Of a stretch of DNA of 64,000 nt, positions 31,441-42,895 are shown in pieces. A program made the position numbers and the translations under genes. Where the stretch lies: contig CM061914.1 of the NCBI GenBank assembly GCA_031002005.1, positions 191,412,685 to 191,476,684 of the forward strand, read 5' to 3'. Under the pieces are notes generated by a model. That model was not told where the DNA came from. It searched no databases and saw only the letters and a program-made list of their open reading frames with translations. Source of the stretch: Vandiemenella viatica (Eukaryota > Arthropoda > Insecta > Orthoptera > Morabidae). The first letter of the stretch is position 1; the number at the start of each line of letters is the position of its first letter.

Positions 31441-32112
31441 CTTGAAACAAAAGAAAGTACTATACTATGATAGTAATATGCTATGAAATCTTTATTATAG
31501 GATTACAATCAAACACAACTCCTAGAAATACTAATACTGGTGATTTTTATCATAGAATATGTAAATCTGTCACCTTGTAACAATTTTATGAAGAATGGTA
31601 AAAAGTAAAAATTGATTACCATTAGAAAAACATAACCTATATGATAATAGAAGTATTATTTTTGGATTAGTAGAAATGGATAATAATAAATATTCCAGAA
31701 TAACAGCACAAACAAAATTAATAAAATAATACAAACTTTTTGCCAAAGAACATTTAAATTAATAAATTAACTATTTCCTACAAAATCAAAAAAGAATAGT
31801 CTATAGAGTATGTTCTCAGATTGCTAAAATATGATATTCTTTTTGTTATTCAACAAAAGTGAATATGGCAATAGTGAAATGATAGGTATGTTAAATTTAT
31901 CAAAGCATTAACATGAATGAGTAATAAAGTTTTTCCTATTTATAAAAAAAATATGCATGAAACTCCTGCTTATTTCTATTTCTATAGTTGACTACCAAAA
32001 CAACCTATTAACTATTTTAATACAATATAATATAAAACAAACAATTTAGATCATTTAACTAACAGAATTTAGCTAGCCAATGCACTGAGGAACCACACAC
32101 AGGCTCAGAGGG
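31441..32112. other. Intron-like AT-rich sequence, duplicated in the paralogue
   Basis: 31441-31640 aligns closely with 63801-64000 (CTATGATAGTAA, GGTGATTTTTATCATAGAAT), showing the block duplication includes intron sequence. No coding was seen. Confidence 0.65.
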
Positions 32113-32254
32113 GTACACACTTTATCATTATTCTCGGCCGCCGCTGAAAAATTCTATCACTTTTATCTTGCACAATCCTACATCAACGTCATCCCAGGAA
32201 ACAGTCAGCGGCAGCCAAGCCAAGCCAAGCCAAGAATAATGGTAAAGTGTGTAC
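32113..32254. repeat. 142-bp fold-back with inverted ends
   Basis: GTACACACTTTATCATTATT... (32113-32138) is repeated inverted at 32229-32254 with 24 of 26 matching. Just inside, GCCGCTGA and TCAGCGGC pair as well. A (CCAAG)n repeat sits near the right arm. A hairpin or miniature fold-back element is likely. No clear target duplication. Confidence 0.55.
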
Positions 32255-33065
32255 AATGGGACCGAGCACACTACTGGTTCCATTCCTAATGGCCACTATG
32301 ACTATAGATATTCCAAATATTTCGGCAGTTATTTAGGCAAATGCTGGAATGGCCCCCAATCTCTCCCTCCAACTAGATTTATCATAAACAAGAAAGTTTA
32401 TCATATATTGTACAGCACACAAACTTACAAATTTCACAGGCAGGTGGTAACTCTGACTTTGTTTCAAAATATTAAGTATGTTGAATCTAAGAGACCTGGT
32501 TACAATTCGGACAGGAACTTAGTTTCTGGCAATTCCTATCATGATTCACATTGGTCAACTGCATAAAGAGGAGATCAATAATGCGTTCCTGAAACACTCT
32601 CTCAATTTCTACCTAAAATATTATTGACATCTAATATATGGGAAATTTAAATTTCATTTCAACAGTGTAATGATTATATCCTACCATAATATACTATACC
32701 AGTGACCAAGTTCAGTTAAAAGCCAGCAGGATAAATATAATATTTACATCTACAAGTGAAAACTGCTATTATAAAGTGAGGGGAAAACCTACAATGTACA
32801 TCAATTCTGATATTCATGCTCGGTATAACACCTCCGACTAACAATGACTGCTACAGTTGCTTTGAAACTTGTTATCTCGGCTTCAAACCAGATTCTATCC
32901 TGCGAATCAAACCAAAACCAAATTTCAATATTCTTGATTTAGTACAATTTATGAACAACAGATTAAGTTCTTTTGCATTAGGAAATACACTTCATCAAGT
33001 GAATTCGATTATCTTGTATATTACTTGAAAACAAACTGAATCTATTCAATTTTCATTCAAAAATG
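32255..33065. other. No gene recognised
   Basis: AT-rich. The short frames at 32249-32566 and 32816-33028 carry no motif. Confidence 0.4.
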
Positions 33066-33068
33066 TTA

Positions 33069-34111
33069 TCCCGGGACCACACGCTTGGCACTTGTCACAA
33101 ACTCCAAGCCTCTACAAACGCTTGGCTAAATTTGGGGAGCCAAACATCGTCATCCGCATGCTTGCGCGTGGGCTTTTATGTTTTGGACAAGCAATCATGA
33201 CGGACGTTGAGGTTGTGTCGGCCATAACTTTTAGCCTAACCTATTTTTATTTATTTTTTAAAAACGAGAAAGGCGCAAAGAAGATCGTGGATGATAAAAA
33301 TCCATAGAAACCGTACCATCTAATTTACATTTCATTCATGCAACTATGATTAGTATTTAGCTTCATGTACGTATTTAATTTAATATAAGTATATTTTTAT
33401 AGCTAGAATTCTATAATAATTATTGTTTTAATGGTATTATAATGTCTTTATCCATTAATTTTTGATTGCAGTGAAATTATGGAAGAAACATTTAATGAGC
33501 TTCTTTTTGAGCCCCCTGGTCAGTATGATAACTTCTGCCTGATTCTGAATATTCGCTGAATGAAATTTACCTATGACTTATAAAGAAAATACAGGCTTCA
33601 GAGAAACTGTACTATACCAGCTAAATTAATAAATTTATACCTGAACCAGAGCGAATAGAATATTTTTTTTCTTTAAATGTTTATGAAATGTGACAGTAAG
33701 AAATTCTATTTTTTTTTTTTAATCTGCATGACTTTTATTTAAAACTTCACTAAGACGACTCCAAACATGAGCTACTTTTTTATGGTCTTTGAAGAGTTCT
33801 ACTTGGCAGCATTCGGGGAATTTTAAGATATCCTCGTTGGACAAGTTATTCATTTCTCTTACAGCACTTTTACACAACAATATAATCGCTCGTTTTGTCC
33901 GCCGTCAGGGCACAAACAATACTAAGACCGCAGAAATGTGTCGCCGCTTCAGAAGCACTTGCCACAAACGCCTTTGATTTGTGTCAAAAAACCGACACTC
34001 GGCCGGATCAGCCTCAAGTGCTAGCAAGCCTACACAAGTCAAGCCAAGCGCCTTGTCCACACGTTTCAATTTGTGAAAGTTTGACGAGTTGGCAAGCGTG
34101 TGGTCCCGGTT
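33069..34111. mobile_element. PIF/Harbinger-like transposon, 1.04 kb, defective
   Basis: The ends TCCCGGGACCACACGCTTG (33069) and, on the other strand, AACCGGGACCACACGCTTG (from 34111) match at 17 of 19. TTA flanks both (33066-33068, 34112-34114), the 3-bp target type of this superfamily. The plus strand has a short frame from 33197 (TYFYLFFKNEKGAKKI) and then, after a splice-like TTGATTGCAG, ETFNELLFEPPGQYDNF, resembling the start of Harbinger transposases. The catalytic domain is missing. A convergent minus-strand frame (33719-33904) could be the remains of the second protein. Confidence 0.55.
33719..33904 (-). CDS. Remnant of a possible second Harbinger protein
   Basis: A 61-codon open stretch (first ATG at 33853) reads REMNNLSNEDILKFPECC, then DHKKVAHVWSRLSEVLN and a stop. 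It is convergent with the transposase-like frame inside the same terminal repeats, which suits the two-gene layout of Harbinger elements. I do not recognise a full Myb or MADF domain. Confidence 0.35.
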   Translation of the reverse strand, partial: RRTKRAIILLCKSAVREMNNLSNEDILKFPECCQVELFKDHKKVAHVWSRLSEVLNKSHAD

Positions 34112-34114
34112 TTA

Positions 34115-35468
34115 GAACAAATTAAAAAAAAAAAAATTACTGTAAGTTGGATTTAGCATTAAGTTGAAAACTTGGATATCCTGGATTATTTCTGCTGTTT
34201 CCACAATGCCTATTTTAAATAATAAATAAATAAACTGTCAGATTTCTAACGTGTTTAAATCGAAAAGGAATTCTTCAATATTTCTAGAAGAAACTAGCCT
34301 GATGAATGACAACCAGTGAATTAACTCATATGTTACACTGTCACCTGGATTAACTGCATAGGATTTGAGGCAAAAGGGCAATTTTGCGGACAATCATACT
34401 AAGGTCTAAAGTATTATTTACATCTTAAATTCTTTCACTCTTTGAGTTCGTTTTTTCAGGATACTCTGTTATAACTAGTTAAAGTATCCAACAAACCTTA
34501 CATACAAAGAATACATTCCTGAACCCTGATGTTTTGAATCAAATATTAAATAATAGCTATTTTTCATATCATAGTAGCAAGTACAAAAGGGAAAGCTGAA
34601 TTAAATAAAAAGGAATATATCCTTCAAAAAACTACCATATAACCAAAGTCCAGTGGCAATATTATTTCATGGTCTAGCTATTCTGAGGCGACCAGTAAGC
34701 CAACAGGTATAGCGACTAGTAGAATAAACACAAACTCCCTAATCATGATGCCCAGATCAGGCAAGATCAGGTTAAACCTGAAGGTGGTAGTAAACAACAT
34801 GCCTAAAATTATTAAACCACCTAACAACAAAATTTAAAAAAATACGGAGTATCAAAATTCTGTAACTATTGAGGCAGACACAAAAGATATCACGGTCGAA
34901 GTAATGAAACAAGGAACTAAACCAAAAATAAAAATTTTAACTGCCCAAGAAAAAGAGGTGACCAGTAAGTTTCTAAGTTGTACCAAAAAGTTCGGATACA
35001 CGAATAGAATTTTTAAGGTAAAAATTAAAAGGAAGAGTTTATACATGGTTTCCGGCATAAATTTAGGAACTAGGCCCCATCAAAAGCACACCATGCATAA
35101 TTTCGTAGAGGTAATTCAATAGCTGTGCAAATTACAGTACTACTTGCGCAGGCAAATATTTAAGTAAAATTCAGAAAAAAACATCAGAGTTTACACTGTA
35201 TTACCTAAGTGTTTAAAATGTTTGAATTTGGGCTACATAACTCAACACTACCAAGAAGACCTGATGGCTTATAGTCACTGTACGGAGAAAGATCACAAGC
35301 AGGCCAATGTGAGAGAGAGTTGTTTTCTTAAGTGCGTATCTCCTGCCGCAAAACAGCAAAGTCATACAACAAGAAAGGGAAAGATTGCACAATATGTCAG
35401 CTGCTTTAGCAAAGAACAGCAAACAAAGTAAATTTTGGCTAGTTTATAGATCTAAGGTGGAACAGATG
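34115..35468. other. Unassigned; contains a 72-codon frame of unknown type
   Basis: The frame at 34904-35122 (KPKIKILTAQEKEVTSKFLS ... PHQKHTMHNFVEVIQ) has no recognised motif. It lies in AT-rich sequence within what would be the intron of the zinc-finger gene. It could be a transposon remnant. Confidence 0.3.
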
Positions 35469-35476
35469 ATCTAATG

Positions 35477-35915
35477 TAGGGTTAGCAGACGTCCCCGTTT
35501 GCCGGGTAGATTTCGTCCCCGGTATTTTACTGTTGTCGTCAGATTTTTTTTAATCATGCGACAGTTCTTTAAAAGGCCTTAGTTGCTAATTCATTTGTTT
35601 AAAGAAAGAGATAGTAATGGCACTTCTTTCCTTGTACGTTCCTAGGATTAAAAGAAAATTATAAGGATACTGCGTCTTGGAAACAACACCTTTGGAAAAT
35701 CATGTTTCCTTGCTTTGTGCAACATGGCTGTCTGTGTTCCTTATTTTTTATATTTTGTATTTTAAATATGTGGCTTTTAAGTTAATCCAACCTTTAATCA
35801 TATAAATTATGAAAGTACAACGCGTCATAAGGACAAATGCCGAAAGTGTCCCCGAATTTTGGTGAAAAAGTCCTGAAGTGTCCCCGGATTCGAAGAAAAA
35901 ATTCTGGTAACCCTA
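35477..35915. mobile_element. hAT miniature transposon, 439 bp
   Basis: A perfect 8-bp target duplication ATCTAATG lies at 35469-35476 and 35916-35923. The ends TAGGGTTAGCAGA and, on the other strand, TAGGGTTACCAGA match at 12 of 13. Sub-terminal GTCCCCG motifs occur at both sides. It is non-coding. The ends are related to, but distinct from, the hAT at 17826-18780. Confidence 0.9.
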
Positions 35916-36104
35916 ATCTAATGAAGAATATAAAAACTTAGTCCAGAACCCAACAATTGGTTGGATTCTCCAAATGGAGGTGTAGTAAACCATTATGTCA
36001 GATATAGGACAGCCACTTCGTTTCCACGGGTGCCTATAACTGAATTCGGGACCATGGAATGTCCTGTCACGGAACACATGATCAAACACAACTCTTAAAA
36101 ATTG

Positions 36105-36190
36105 CTATCCCCACATAGATTTGAACCCGATGCTAAGCCAGAAACTTCTGAAAGCAAACGTATTAACCTCTGAGCTACTACACTGCTCGC
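36105..36190 (-). mobile_element. tRNA-like SINE head
   Basis: The minus strand has GTAGTAGCTCAGAGGTTAAT (A-box-like) and CATCGGGTTCAAATCTAT (B-box-like at about 36117-36134). It resembles a tRNA but the arms do not pair well. It served as target for the mini-retroposon at 36193-36240. Confidence 0.45.
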
Positions 36191-36192
36191 AT

Positions 36193-36240
36193 GAATGTTG
36201 TTGTTGTTGATGTTTCGTCGACAACGAGGTCATTAGCGCC
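36193..36240 (-). mobile_element. 48-bp mini-retroposon, second copy
   Basis: Flanked by perfect 10-bp repeats CTGCTCGCAT at 36183-36192 and 36241-36250. On the minus strand it starts GGCGCTAATGACC, exactly like the copy at 2215-2261, and ends in (CAA)n-like sequence. Confidence 0.75.
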
Positions 36241-36274
36241 CTGCTCGCATTAAGAATATTGCAGACACAATATA

Positions 36275-36950
36275 CAAAGGGTGATCAAATGAAAAGGCAC
36301 GAAACGACACGGTGGGTACAAATGTAGACTTTATTCAAAATATACACCATAGGCCTGATCACAACGATACCACTGATGAACAAACGGCAGGATTCCTTGT
36401 TCCCAGAATTCCTATGGCCGTGACGAGACCTTGTCCTTCACAGCGTCCTCGAGTACGTCGTCCGAGTTGAAGCGCTTCCCTTTCAGGTGTTTCTTCAGTG
36501 GACCAAACACATGGAAATCGCAGGGCGACATGTCCGGACTGTAGGGCGGATGGTCCAACGTCTCCCACTTGAACTTGGCCAGTTGCATGTGTGTGACTCT
36601 GGAGACGTGTGGACGCGCGTTATCATGGAGCAGAACCACACCCTCCGTGAGCAGCCCCGGTCTTTTGTTCTCGATGGACCTGCGTAGGCGTCGGAGTGTC
36701 TCACAGTACACATCCCCCACCTGTACGCCATCCTGTCCTCATACAGACTGCCGCATCATTTGGACGCCGCTTTTGATAAGAGCCTCTGCTCTCTACTGCG
36801 CATGCCGGCGCTCACGCATGCTCCGATCCCAGTCAGGGACTCCAATCGCATCCCGAGATGTCTTGCTACGTTCTCCCATGGCGGAATATGCAAATATTTA
36901 ACTGTTACGTTTTTACGTCGTTTCGTAATTTTTCATTTGATCACCCCTTG
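36275..36950 (-). mobile_element. Defective mariner, 676 bp, transposase C-terminal core
   Basis: TA flanks (36273-36274, 36951-36952) and 34-bp imperfect terminal repeats: CAAAGGGTGATCAAATGAAA against CAAGGGGTGATCAAATGAAA, then ACGAAACGAC in both. The minus strand starts MGERSKTSRDAI at about 36880. It later reads ETLRRLRRSIENKRPG, VVLLHDNARPH (catalytic aspartate), HPPYSPDMSPCDFHVFGPLK (third catalytic aspartate) and LKGKRFNSDD. The first catalytic aspartate region is deleted and stops occur upstream. It is a different mariner lineage from 19273-19959. Confidence 0.88.
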
Positions 36951-37104
36951 TACAAAGGAATCAAAATGGAAGCTGGGGAGTCAGCACGAAAAGTTGTAAG
37001 AGGAGAGAATAACCACTAACTCAAAGATAAAGCAATGGTTTAAGAGATGAGAATATATATAAAGAAGGGCGATGGAAGTACAGAAAATTATGTTAATGTA
37101 CAGA

Positions 37105-37180
37105 GTTAAGATTGGTGCTTAGCACCCTCTGCCACCCACAATGTTTGTGAACTGCTGAGTATGGATGTGGATTTAATCCT
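37105..37180 (+). mobile_element. LINE-B 3' end fragment
   Basis: GATTGGTGCTTAGCACCCTC and CCACCCACAATGTTTGTG match the end of LINE-B at 5162-5205. Only about 75 bp are retained, a heavily truncated copy. Confidence 0.72.
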
Positions 37181-37779
37181 TGGCGTGCAAACAACTGACC
37201 TACAGCTTATAAGAGCACTAGTGGATGAAATTTCCTCAATCTCTGATTCGATAGACTACCTGTATTTAGTTACGGGCAGCACATTTTGATATTTCAACAA
37301 AAAAATGAAAAAAAAATGAGTATCTTCATAAACGAAACATGCACTGCTGCCATAGAAATTTCAACTTCGTGGTAACTACAAATCCGGCAGTAATATGTAT
37401 GGATTTGGAAGACACTCTCCGGCTAAGTGGGCATGGAAAACTGCTCATATCGATACTTTGTCTTCAGCATCTGACAATGGTTTTCTATCCAGGTCATAAA
37501 AACATAAGGTTTCCACAATTGGCCACAACTCATCGGATACAACAGAGATTGATAAATGAGGGGAAGTATTTGATCCTAAAGACAAAAAAACAGTTTGCAC
37601 GAGTCACGGACGAATTCTGTTTGATACGAAACTGGCTCGTTTCCAGCGCATTATGCATACATAGAACCCATACCTAGTATGTAAAGAGTTATTCAACTAT
37701 ATACTAGGGGAAACGTCATGCTACAACACGATATTAGGAAAGTAACCGAAGGATTTAGATCCAATGTAATTTGTTTCAA
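37181..37779. other. Unassigned
   Basis: The plus frame at 37339-37677 has no motif. It may be part of the LINE that follows but cannot be assigned. Confidence 0.3.
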
Positions 37780-38330
37780 GAGTAGCAAGGTAACTTCCCT
37801 TTTATGCCCATTATGTCGCGAATAATAACAGAAAGCAAAAAATCAATTACTCCAATAATTGTTCTCAACATACAGGTAATAGTTGCTAAAAATACTCAAT
37901 TCTGTGATGAGCATAAGGTACCTGAAGAGATAAGAACAGCATGAGGTAAGCTTACAATGCTAAGCTTGTATTTCGAATTCAGTGACGAGATTTATCCATA
38001 ACCACATAGAATACAGAAGATAGCACAGCTCCGGGAATTGTCCTACTGTGACTGGATCGAACGACAAAGTTTTTTCTCGCCCAATAAAAAGATTAATGGG
38101 CGAGGGGAATTGCTAGATCATTTGGGTGAACTTGGGGTCAGGAATGAGACACATAACCCTCCTACTTACTGTAACAATGCATCGGCTAGCAGGAATATTG
38201 ATGAGTTCATTGCAAAACCTCCTCAGGGAAATCTGCTTCAGAACTACAGTGTGCAGGCTTACACGACACGTGATCATAATGTTATTGTCTTTAATCTGGC
38301 TGGAATATGGAGACAAGTAGTATAAATGGA
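37780..38330 (+). mobile_element. R1-like LINE endonuclease fragment
   Basis: Reads, across breaks, KKSITPIIVLNIQ-like sequence, then in the 38038-38325 frame ELLDHLGELGVRNETHNPPT, ASASRNIDEFI and TTRDHNVIVFNL. These match the order of the C-terminal half of apurinic-type LINE endonucleases, with SNID-like and SDH-like motifs; the latter reads RDH here. There is no RT. Confidence 0.6.
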
Positions 38331-38589
38331 AATAGTAGAACTGTTTATAACCTAAGAGGAATGTGTTCACTGCACCGTATCTGCCTGCATCCAACTTAGA
38401 TCCAAGTAGAGCCACAAGATAGCAGACATCAGTAATTCATAGTGCTTTGGAGCACTAGATATCACTGAATGAGATGGTAGAAATATTGCACATTATACTG
38501 ACAGAGAGGGGTGTAAGGGTTTCAAAGAGCCTATAACAGCTCTTTCCAACCAAATTTCAACAAGGGAGAGACTCTGGAAACTGAAAGAT

Positions 38590-39065
38590 TTCCAGTATAA
38601 GGAGTAATCCAGTGCTCGCAAACAACCTCCAAAAGGAGGACAGAAGAGCGGGGAGCAGTCCAAGGCACCCTCTTACCCTTGGGTTTGGAAAAGGTCCCTA
38701 AAGGCACATGAATCAGAAATGATCAATGGCAAGGGTATGGAGAAGGCACAGGGAAGCAAAAAATGGTATCTTGAGGCAATATAATTCCCTCAAATTACAT
38801 GTAACACAACGGCTTTTTCATGGGTAAAATACTACAAAAGTAAAATAGTCTAACAATCTGATCTCTGGGTGGGGATTACTTAGGGGGAAATGATCGGAAT
38901 TGATAGACATTCTATGAGGCACAGCATGGAATGTTAGAAGTCTGAATAGGGCAGGTAGATTAGAAAACTTAGAGAGACAGATGGAATGACTCAAGTTAGG
39001 TGTCATTGGGATTAGTGAGATGAAGTGGAAGGGTGCTCAGGATTTCTGGTGTGGGGAACATGCAA
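38590..39065 (+). mobile_element. RTE-like LINE 5' region with endonuclease start
   Basis: At 38925-39060, read with a stop, WNVRSLNRAGRLENLERQME and GVIGISEMKWKGAQDFW are the first conserved blocks of the RTE endonuclease (catalytic-site asparagine and glutamate regions). The preceding 300 bp, including CAACCTCCAAAAGGAGGACA, look like its 5' leader. Confidence 0.62.
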
Positions 39066-40779
39066 ATACTAACACAAAACTGTCAGTAGAGGAGAAACGT
39101 GTGCATATCCTGAAGAAGTTGTACTCTGAGCAATCACTGGGGCTTCTTGGTATAGTAGGGAAGTAACACAATAATTTTATTTTATAAAAATATTGTATTT
39201 GACTTTTATATTGTGTGAAAATTCACTGGAAAAAAATTACTCAGTAAAAATTTGAAGTATTGCCTGAAGACTGCACTAACTTCAATATCTCAGCAACCAT
39301 CAGTGAGTCTCGATAATGCTCAAAGTGTTAGTTACAACGACTGCCCCACATGCTGCTTGGTTAACTGGAGTGGTTGCTCTCTAGGGAATTATTGGCTAAA
39401 GTTACTAAAGCTGGGCAAGAGTTGATTGCATAGAGTGGCAGCTAGAACCACAGCAGTTACAACAGAGAATCAAAAGAGTTACAGGCAATGGAATGTGACT
39501 ACACAGATAGCAGAATTACGGTGGAGCATGACGGCACTAGGAAGATGATGGTAGGAAAGCTACCACCAGTATTGGCTGGAGGTCCTCCCCAGTGTTGGTA
39601 CTATGGAGGGGAGCAGCTAACAAAACCCAGGGGCACTAGCAGAGAGGGGTCGATTGGTCGGATTTGTTCGAGCTGGTAACAGCGATGGAGTGATGGAGCT
39701 AGGAGAGGCTGGAGTTAGAGGCGAGCCGCAGTCTACAACAGGGGCAGCCAGAAGTCTACCCCAACAGCAGTCACTATGAAGAAACGTAATGAGGAAATCA
39801 ATTAGCAGAAGCGTGTGATTAGAGTCAATGCTCACGGGGGAGTTATGAGAATTAAGAAAGTTATTGTTGTATATAACTTGATGCAAATAAAGTGTACATA
39901 TGTGATTATCCTGACTGGTGAACCATCGTTTGATGCAACTACCTCTCACATGACAGAAGAGTCTTACTCACAAGGAAAAAAGATGACCAGTTCACCACAC
40001 TGGAAATTTTAGATAAATAATTGCATTTGATTTTACTTGTGCTTATATTGCTAAAAGGAAGTATAATTGCAGTATGATGTTTATTTCAATCTATGTGATG
40101 CTTTCTGTTTGTTTATAACGATTAGGTGCAGAAGTTCATACAGGCAGAAGACCATCTGATATTTATGCTCTGTTATTTGCAACAGTTACAGGAACCAAGG
40201 GTAATTTTTTTGACAGTATATAACATACAGGGAAGTATATTAAAGCTCAGAGAAAGTTTACACAAAAATAAATAATTCAGTTTTTTAATTACAATGCAAA
40301 AAGGAAGTGCAATACAAGCTAAAAGGAGTGGCAAGATATATATAAATTTAATGTACTGTTAGTTTAAATCCACATGTTCTATTTTCTGTGATCTATTCAC
40401 TGTAGCAGTTACTACAACCATGTGCAACACAACCTAACAGGAAACGGGAAATTGTGCTAAAAAGCCAAAGAAAGGTTACAGGAATGTACTTATCAAAAAA
40501 TATATCAATAAAAAAAATCATCATTATTGTGTTCTGAGATTAAAGTTTCCTTATAAAGTTTTTCATAACAATAAAAATATGCATCATTTTCGGTGGGCTT
40601 CTGGAGGTAATTGTAAATAGTACAATATATATATATATATATATGCTAGGAGATGTGTTGGCTCAATTTCATAATGCAAGTCTTAGTCAATGGGTATGTA
40701 CTTTGTTTACCTGCCACTACCAGAATAAGAAGCAAAAAAACAATGGGTAAAGTTGGATTTTATTATGCAGAAAGGTTGG
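39066..40779. other. Unassigned; one AATAAA-bearing segment and a (TA)n run
   Basis: 39390-39960 is less AT-rich than its surroundings and ends near an AATAAA (about 39887), so it could be an LTR or an exon. No paired end was found. A (TA)n run lies at 40625-40644. Confidence 0.3.
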
Positions 40780-41324
40780 TGATTTCTTAAAAATCATAGA
40801 AAGCAAACAGTTGGAGCAGGAAATAAAGAGATTTATGCAGCATCAAAAGAGACTGCAGTAGAATGGGAGTGTCACAGTAGAGTATTTTTGAACCATTACT
40901 CTTTATTGTTCTATTAAATTATTTTGTTGATGGTTTACTGTAAGAAGATATATTGCTTGCAGATAACATATCGGTATAAAATAGGATCAAAATGGGAGAA
41001 GAGTGAACTGCTGCAAGTGACTTGGGGTAGGATATCTAAACAAATAGGTCGACACGGAATGAAAGACAAATGGCAAGAAGAGTCAGCTTATAATGTATAA
41101 TGATAAAAAAAAACTAAAGATTGTTTATGATTATAGAGTATGGAAGGAATTGCTTATAGATAACATGAAATGTCACTATCTTCAAATGATATTTGACAAT
41201 AAGCTTAACTTGACAGGTCACATCGAGCATGTGGCAGGAGAAGTTTAAAAATCCTTCATTTATTTGAGAGAAAGATCTAGAGAGGTACTACAGAAATAAG
41301 GGATTTAGCTTATTTAATTGCTCT

Positions 41325-41560
41325 TTATAGTCTTACACCTTCTCAATGTTGATGGCATTAAAGGCAGAAGTGACTGAGGACAAGAAAGTGGAAGGAACTG
41401 TGCACTGATCTATTGAAGGAATCAGCTCGGCATTAGACTGGAAGGATTTTGGGGTTCCACAATAAACTGAGTACGGGGATGGACAAATGCACATTAGAAC
41501 ACTAGACCAGCTAAATGCCAGGCCAAAGTCTTCCTGCTGACCCACCAAGATTGAAAATTG
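41325..41560. mobile_element. Unidentified insertion in LINE-A
   Basis: Defined only by LINE-A sequence stopping and resuming. The interior contains CCAGGCCAAAGTCTTCCTGC near the right side; on the minus strand this vaguely recalls the SINE head, but not convincingly. Confidence 0.35.
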
Positions 41561-41798
41561 GATTACAAAAATTCAATTAGAATATCGCTTGAACATAGTG
41601 GTGTAATATGTGGCCCATTCCTCAGGTATCAAATACAGGTGTTGGAGTGCATGCTGAGAAGGGCGGCTAGATTTCTATGTAAAAATTACCACAGAACACA
41701 TTCAGTAACTGATTTTTAATTTAAAAAAAGTAAGAGTGTAGTGATTCACTGGGTGAAAGAAGGAGTGTGACGAAAGTGATGGGAGTGTACAAGGAGTA

Positions 41799-42605
41799 CA
41801 CTGCTCAGACATAACATCATGACCACCTACCTAAAAGCCAGTATGTCCACCTTTGGCACAGATAACAGTGGCAACGTGTCTTGGCATGGAAGCAATAAGG
41901 CCTTGTTAGGTCGTTGGAGGGAGTTTGCATCACATCTACACATACAAGTCACCTAATTCCCATAAATTCTAGGAAGGACGAAGAGATCTGACACCATGTT
42001 CAATCATATCCCAGATGTACTTGATCGGGTTCAGATCTGTGCCACCGTGCAGTCCAGTGACGATGGTCTTGTGCCCATTTCAGTCGTAGTTGACGATGTT
42101 GTGTTAACATTGGCACATGCTTGGGTCCTCGGCTGCGGAGGCCCATCATTAAGAGTGTTTGGTGCACTGTGTGTTCAGACGCACTTGTAATCTGCCCAGC
42201 ATTAAAGTCTGATGTTAGTTCCACAACAGTTCTCAGCCCCTCCTGTTTTACAAGTCTTCCCAGCTTATAACATCTGACATCTGTAATGAAGGGTGGCTGC
42301 CCAGCCATCGATGTTTGGAAATGGTTTCACCTTTGTTTCGCCACTTCTTGAAGACACTCACCACAGCACTCCTCGAACACCTGACAGGTAATGCAGTTTC
42401 CGTAATGCTCATGCTCCAAACAATCACAATCTATCCTCAGTCAAACTGAGATAGATCAGGCACCTTCCCCATTATAAACATGGATAGCCACTTCACTGTG
42501 CATGTGTTGCATTAGCAGTGATTTCTCACTATGTGACGCTGTTATCACTTGGATAGGTTTATATCAATAGTAGATAGGCAGTCATAGTGTTCTGGCTGAT
42601 CAGAA
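41799..42605 (-). mobile_element. Tc1-like transposon, 807 bp, internally deleted
   Basis: TA at 41797-41798 and 42606-42607. The outer ends CACTGCTCAGACATAACATC and, on the other strand, TTCTGATCAGCCAGAACACT are imperfect inverted repeats. Removing it joins the LINE codons GTG TAC AAG GAG TAT ATT GGT without loss. The minus strand encodes SITETALPVRCSRSAVVSVF (helix-turn-helix), then VVELTSDFNAGQITSASEHT and later LRSLRPS and LPPTTQQGLIASMPRR-like C-terminal remains. The catalytic middle is missing and the frame is broken. Confidence 0.9.
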
Positions 42606-42895
42606 TATATTGGTGATGAGGCATGAAAACATATTGGTGTAGAATTAAAAGTAATGCATGGAAGGTAAAACATGACCATAACCACAAGCTGGCACTCGAT
42701 CTCAGGCACAAGGGTGTAGAAAGAATCTCATGTTTAGGTAACGGTGTGAGGGACTGTAATAAGTTACCAGGAGAAATGATGAAAAATTAAAGAATTTAAT
42801 GTTAAAATTTGCAGAGAGCAAATGTAGGTGGGTGCAGAAATGGAGGATGATGGGTGTGAAGAGAAACTTCCACCACAGTAGTTATAATTAAATTA

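Larger units (their letters stand above)
40780..42895 (+). mobile_element. LINE-A copy split by two insertions
   Basis: LINE-A parts in order: RT-region remnant (about 40850-41320), RVQ-region (about 41560-41798), and from 42608 GDEA, then LALDLRHKGVERI-like and the 3' end near 42895. Insertions at 41325-41560 (unknown) and 41799-42605 (Tc1) interrupt it. There is no intact frame. Confidence 0.72.

Noticed and set aside
37339..37677. 112-codon plus frame
   Set aside because: No recognisable domain and no splice or start context; possibly part of a degraded LINE but unassignable.
39617..39949. 110-codon minus frame
   Set aside because: No motif; codon content suggests chance openness in a possible LTR-like segment.
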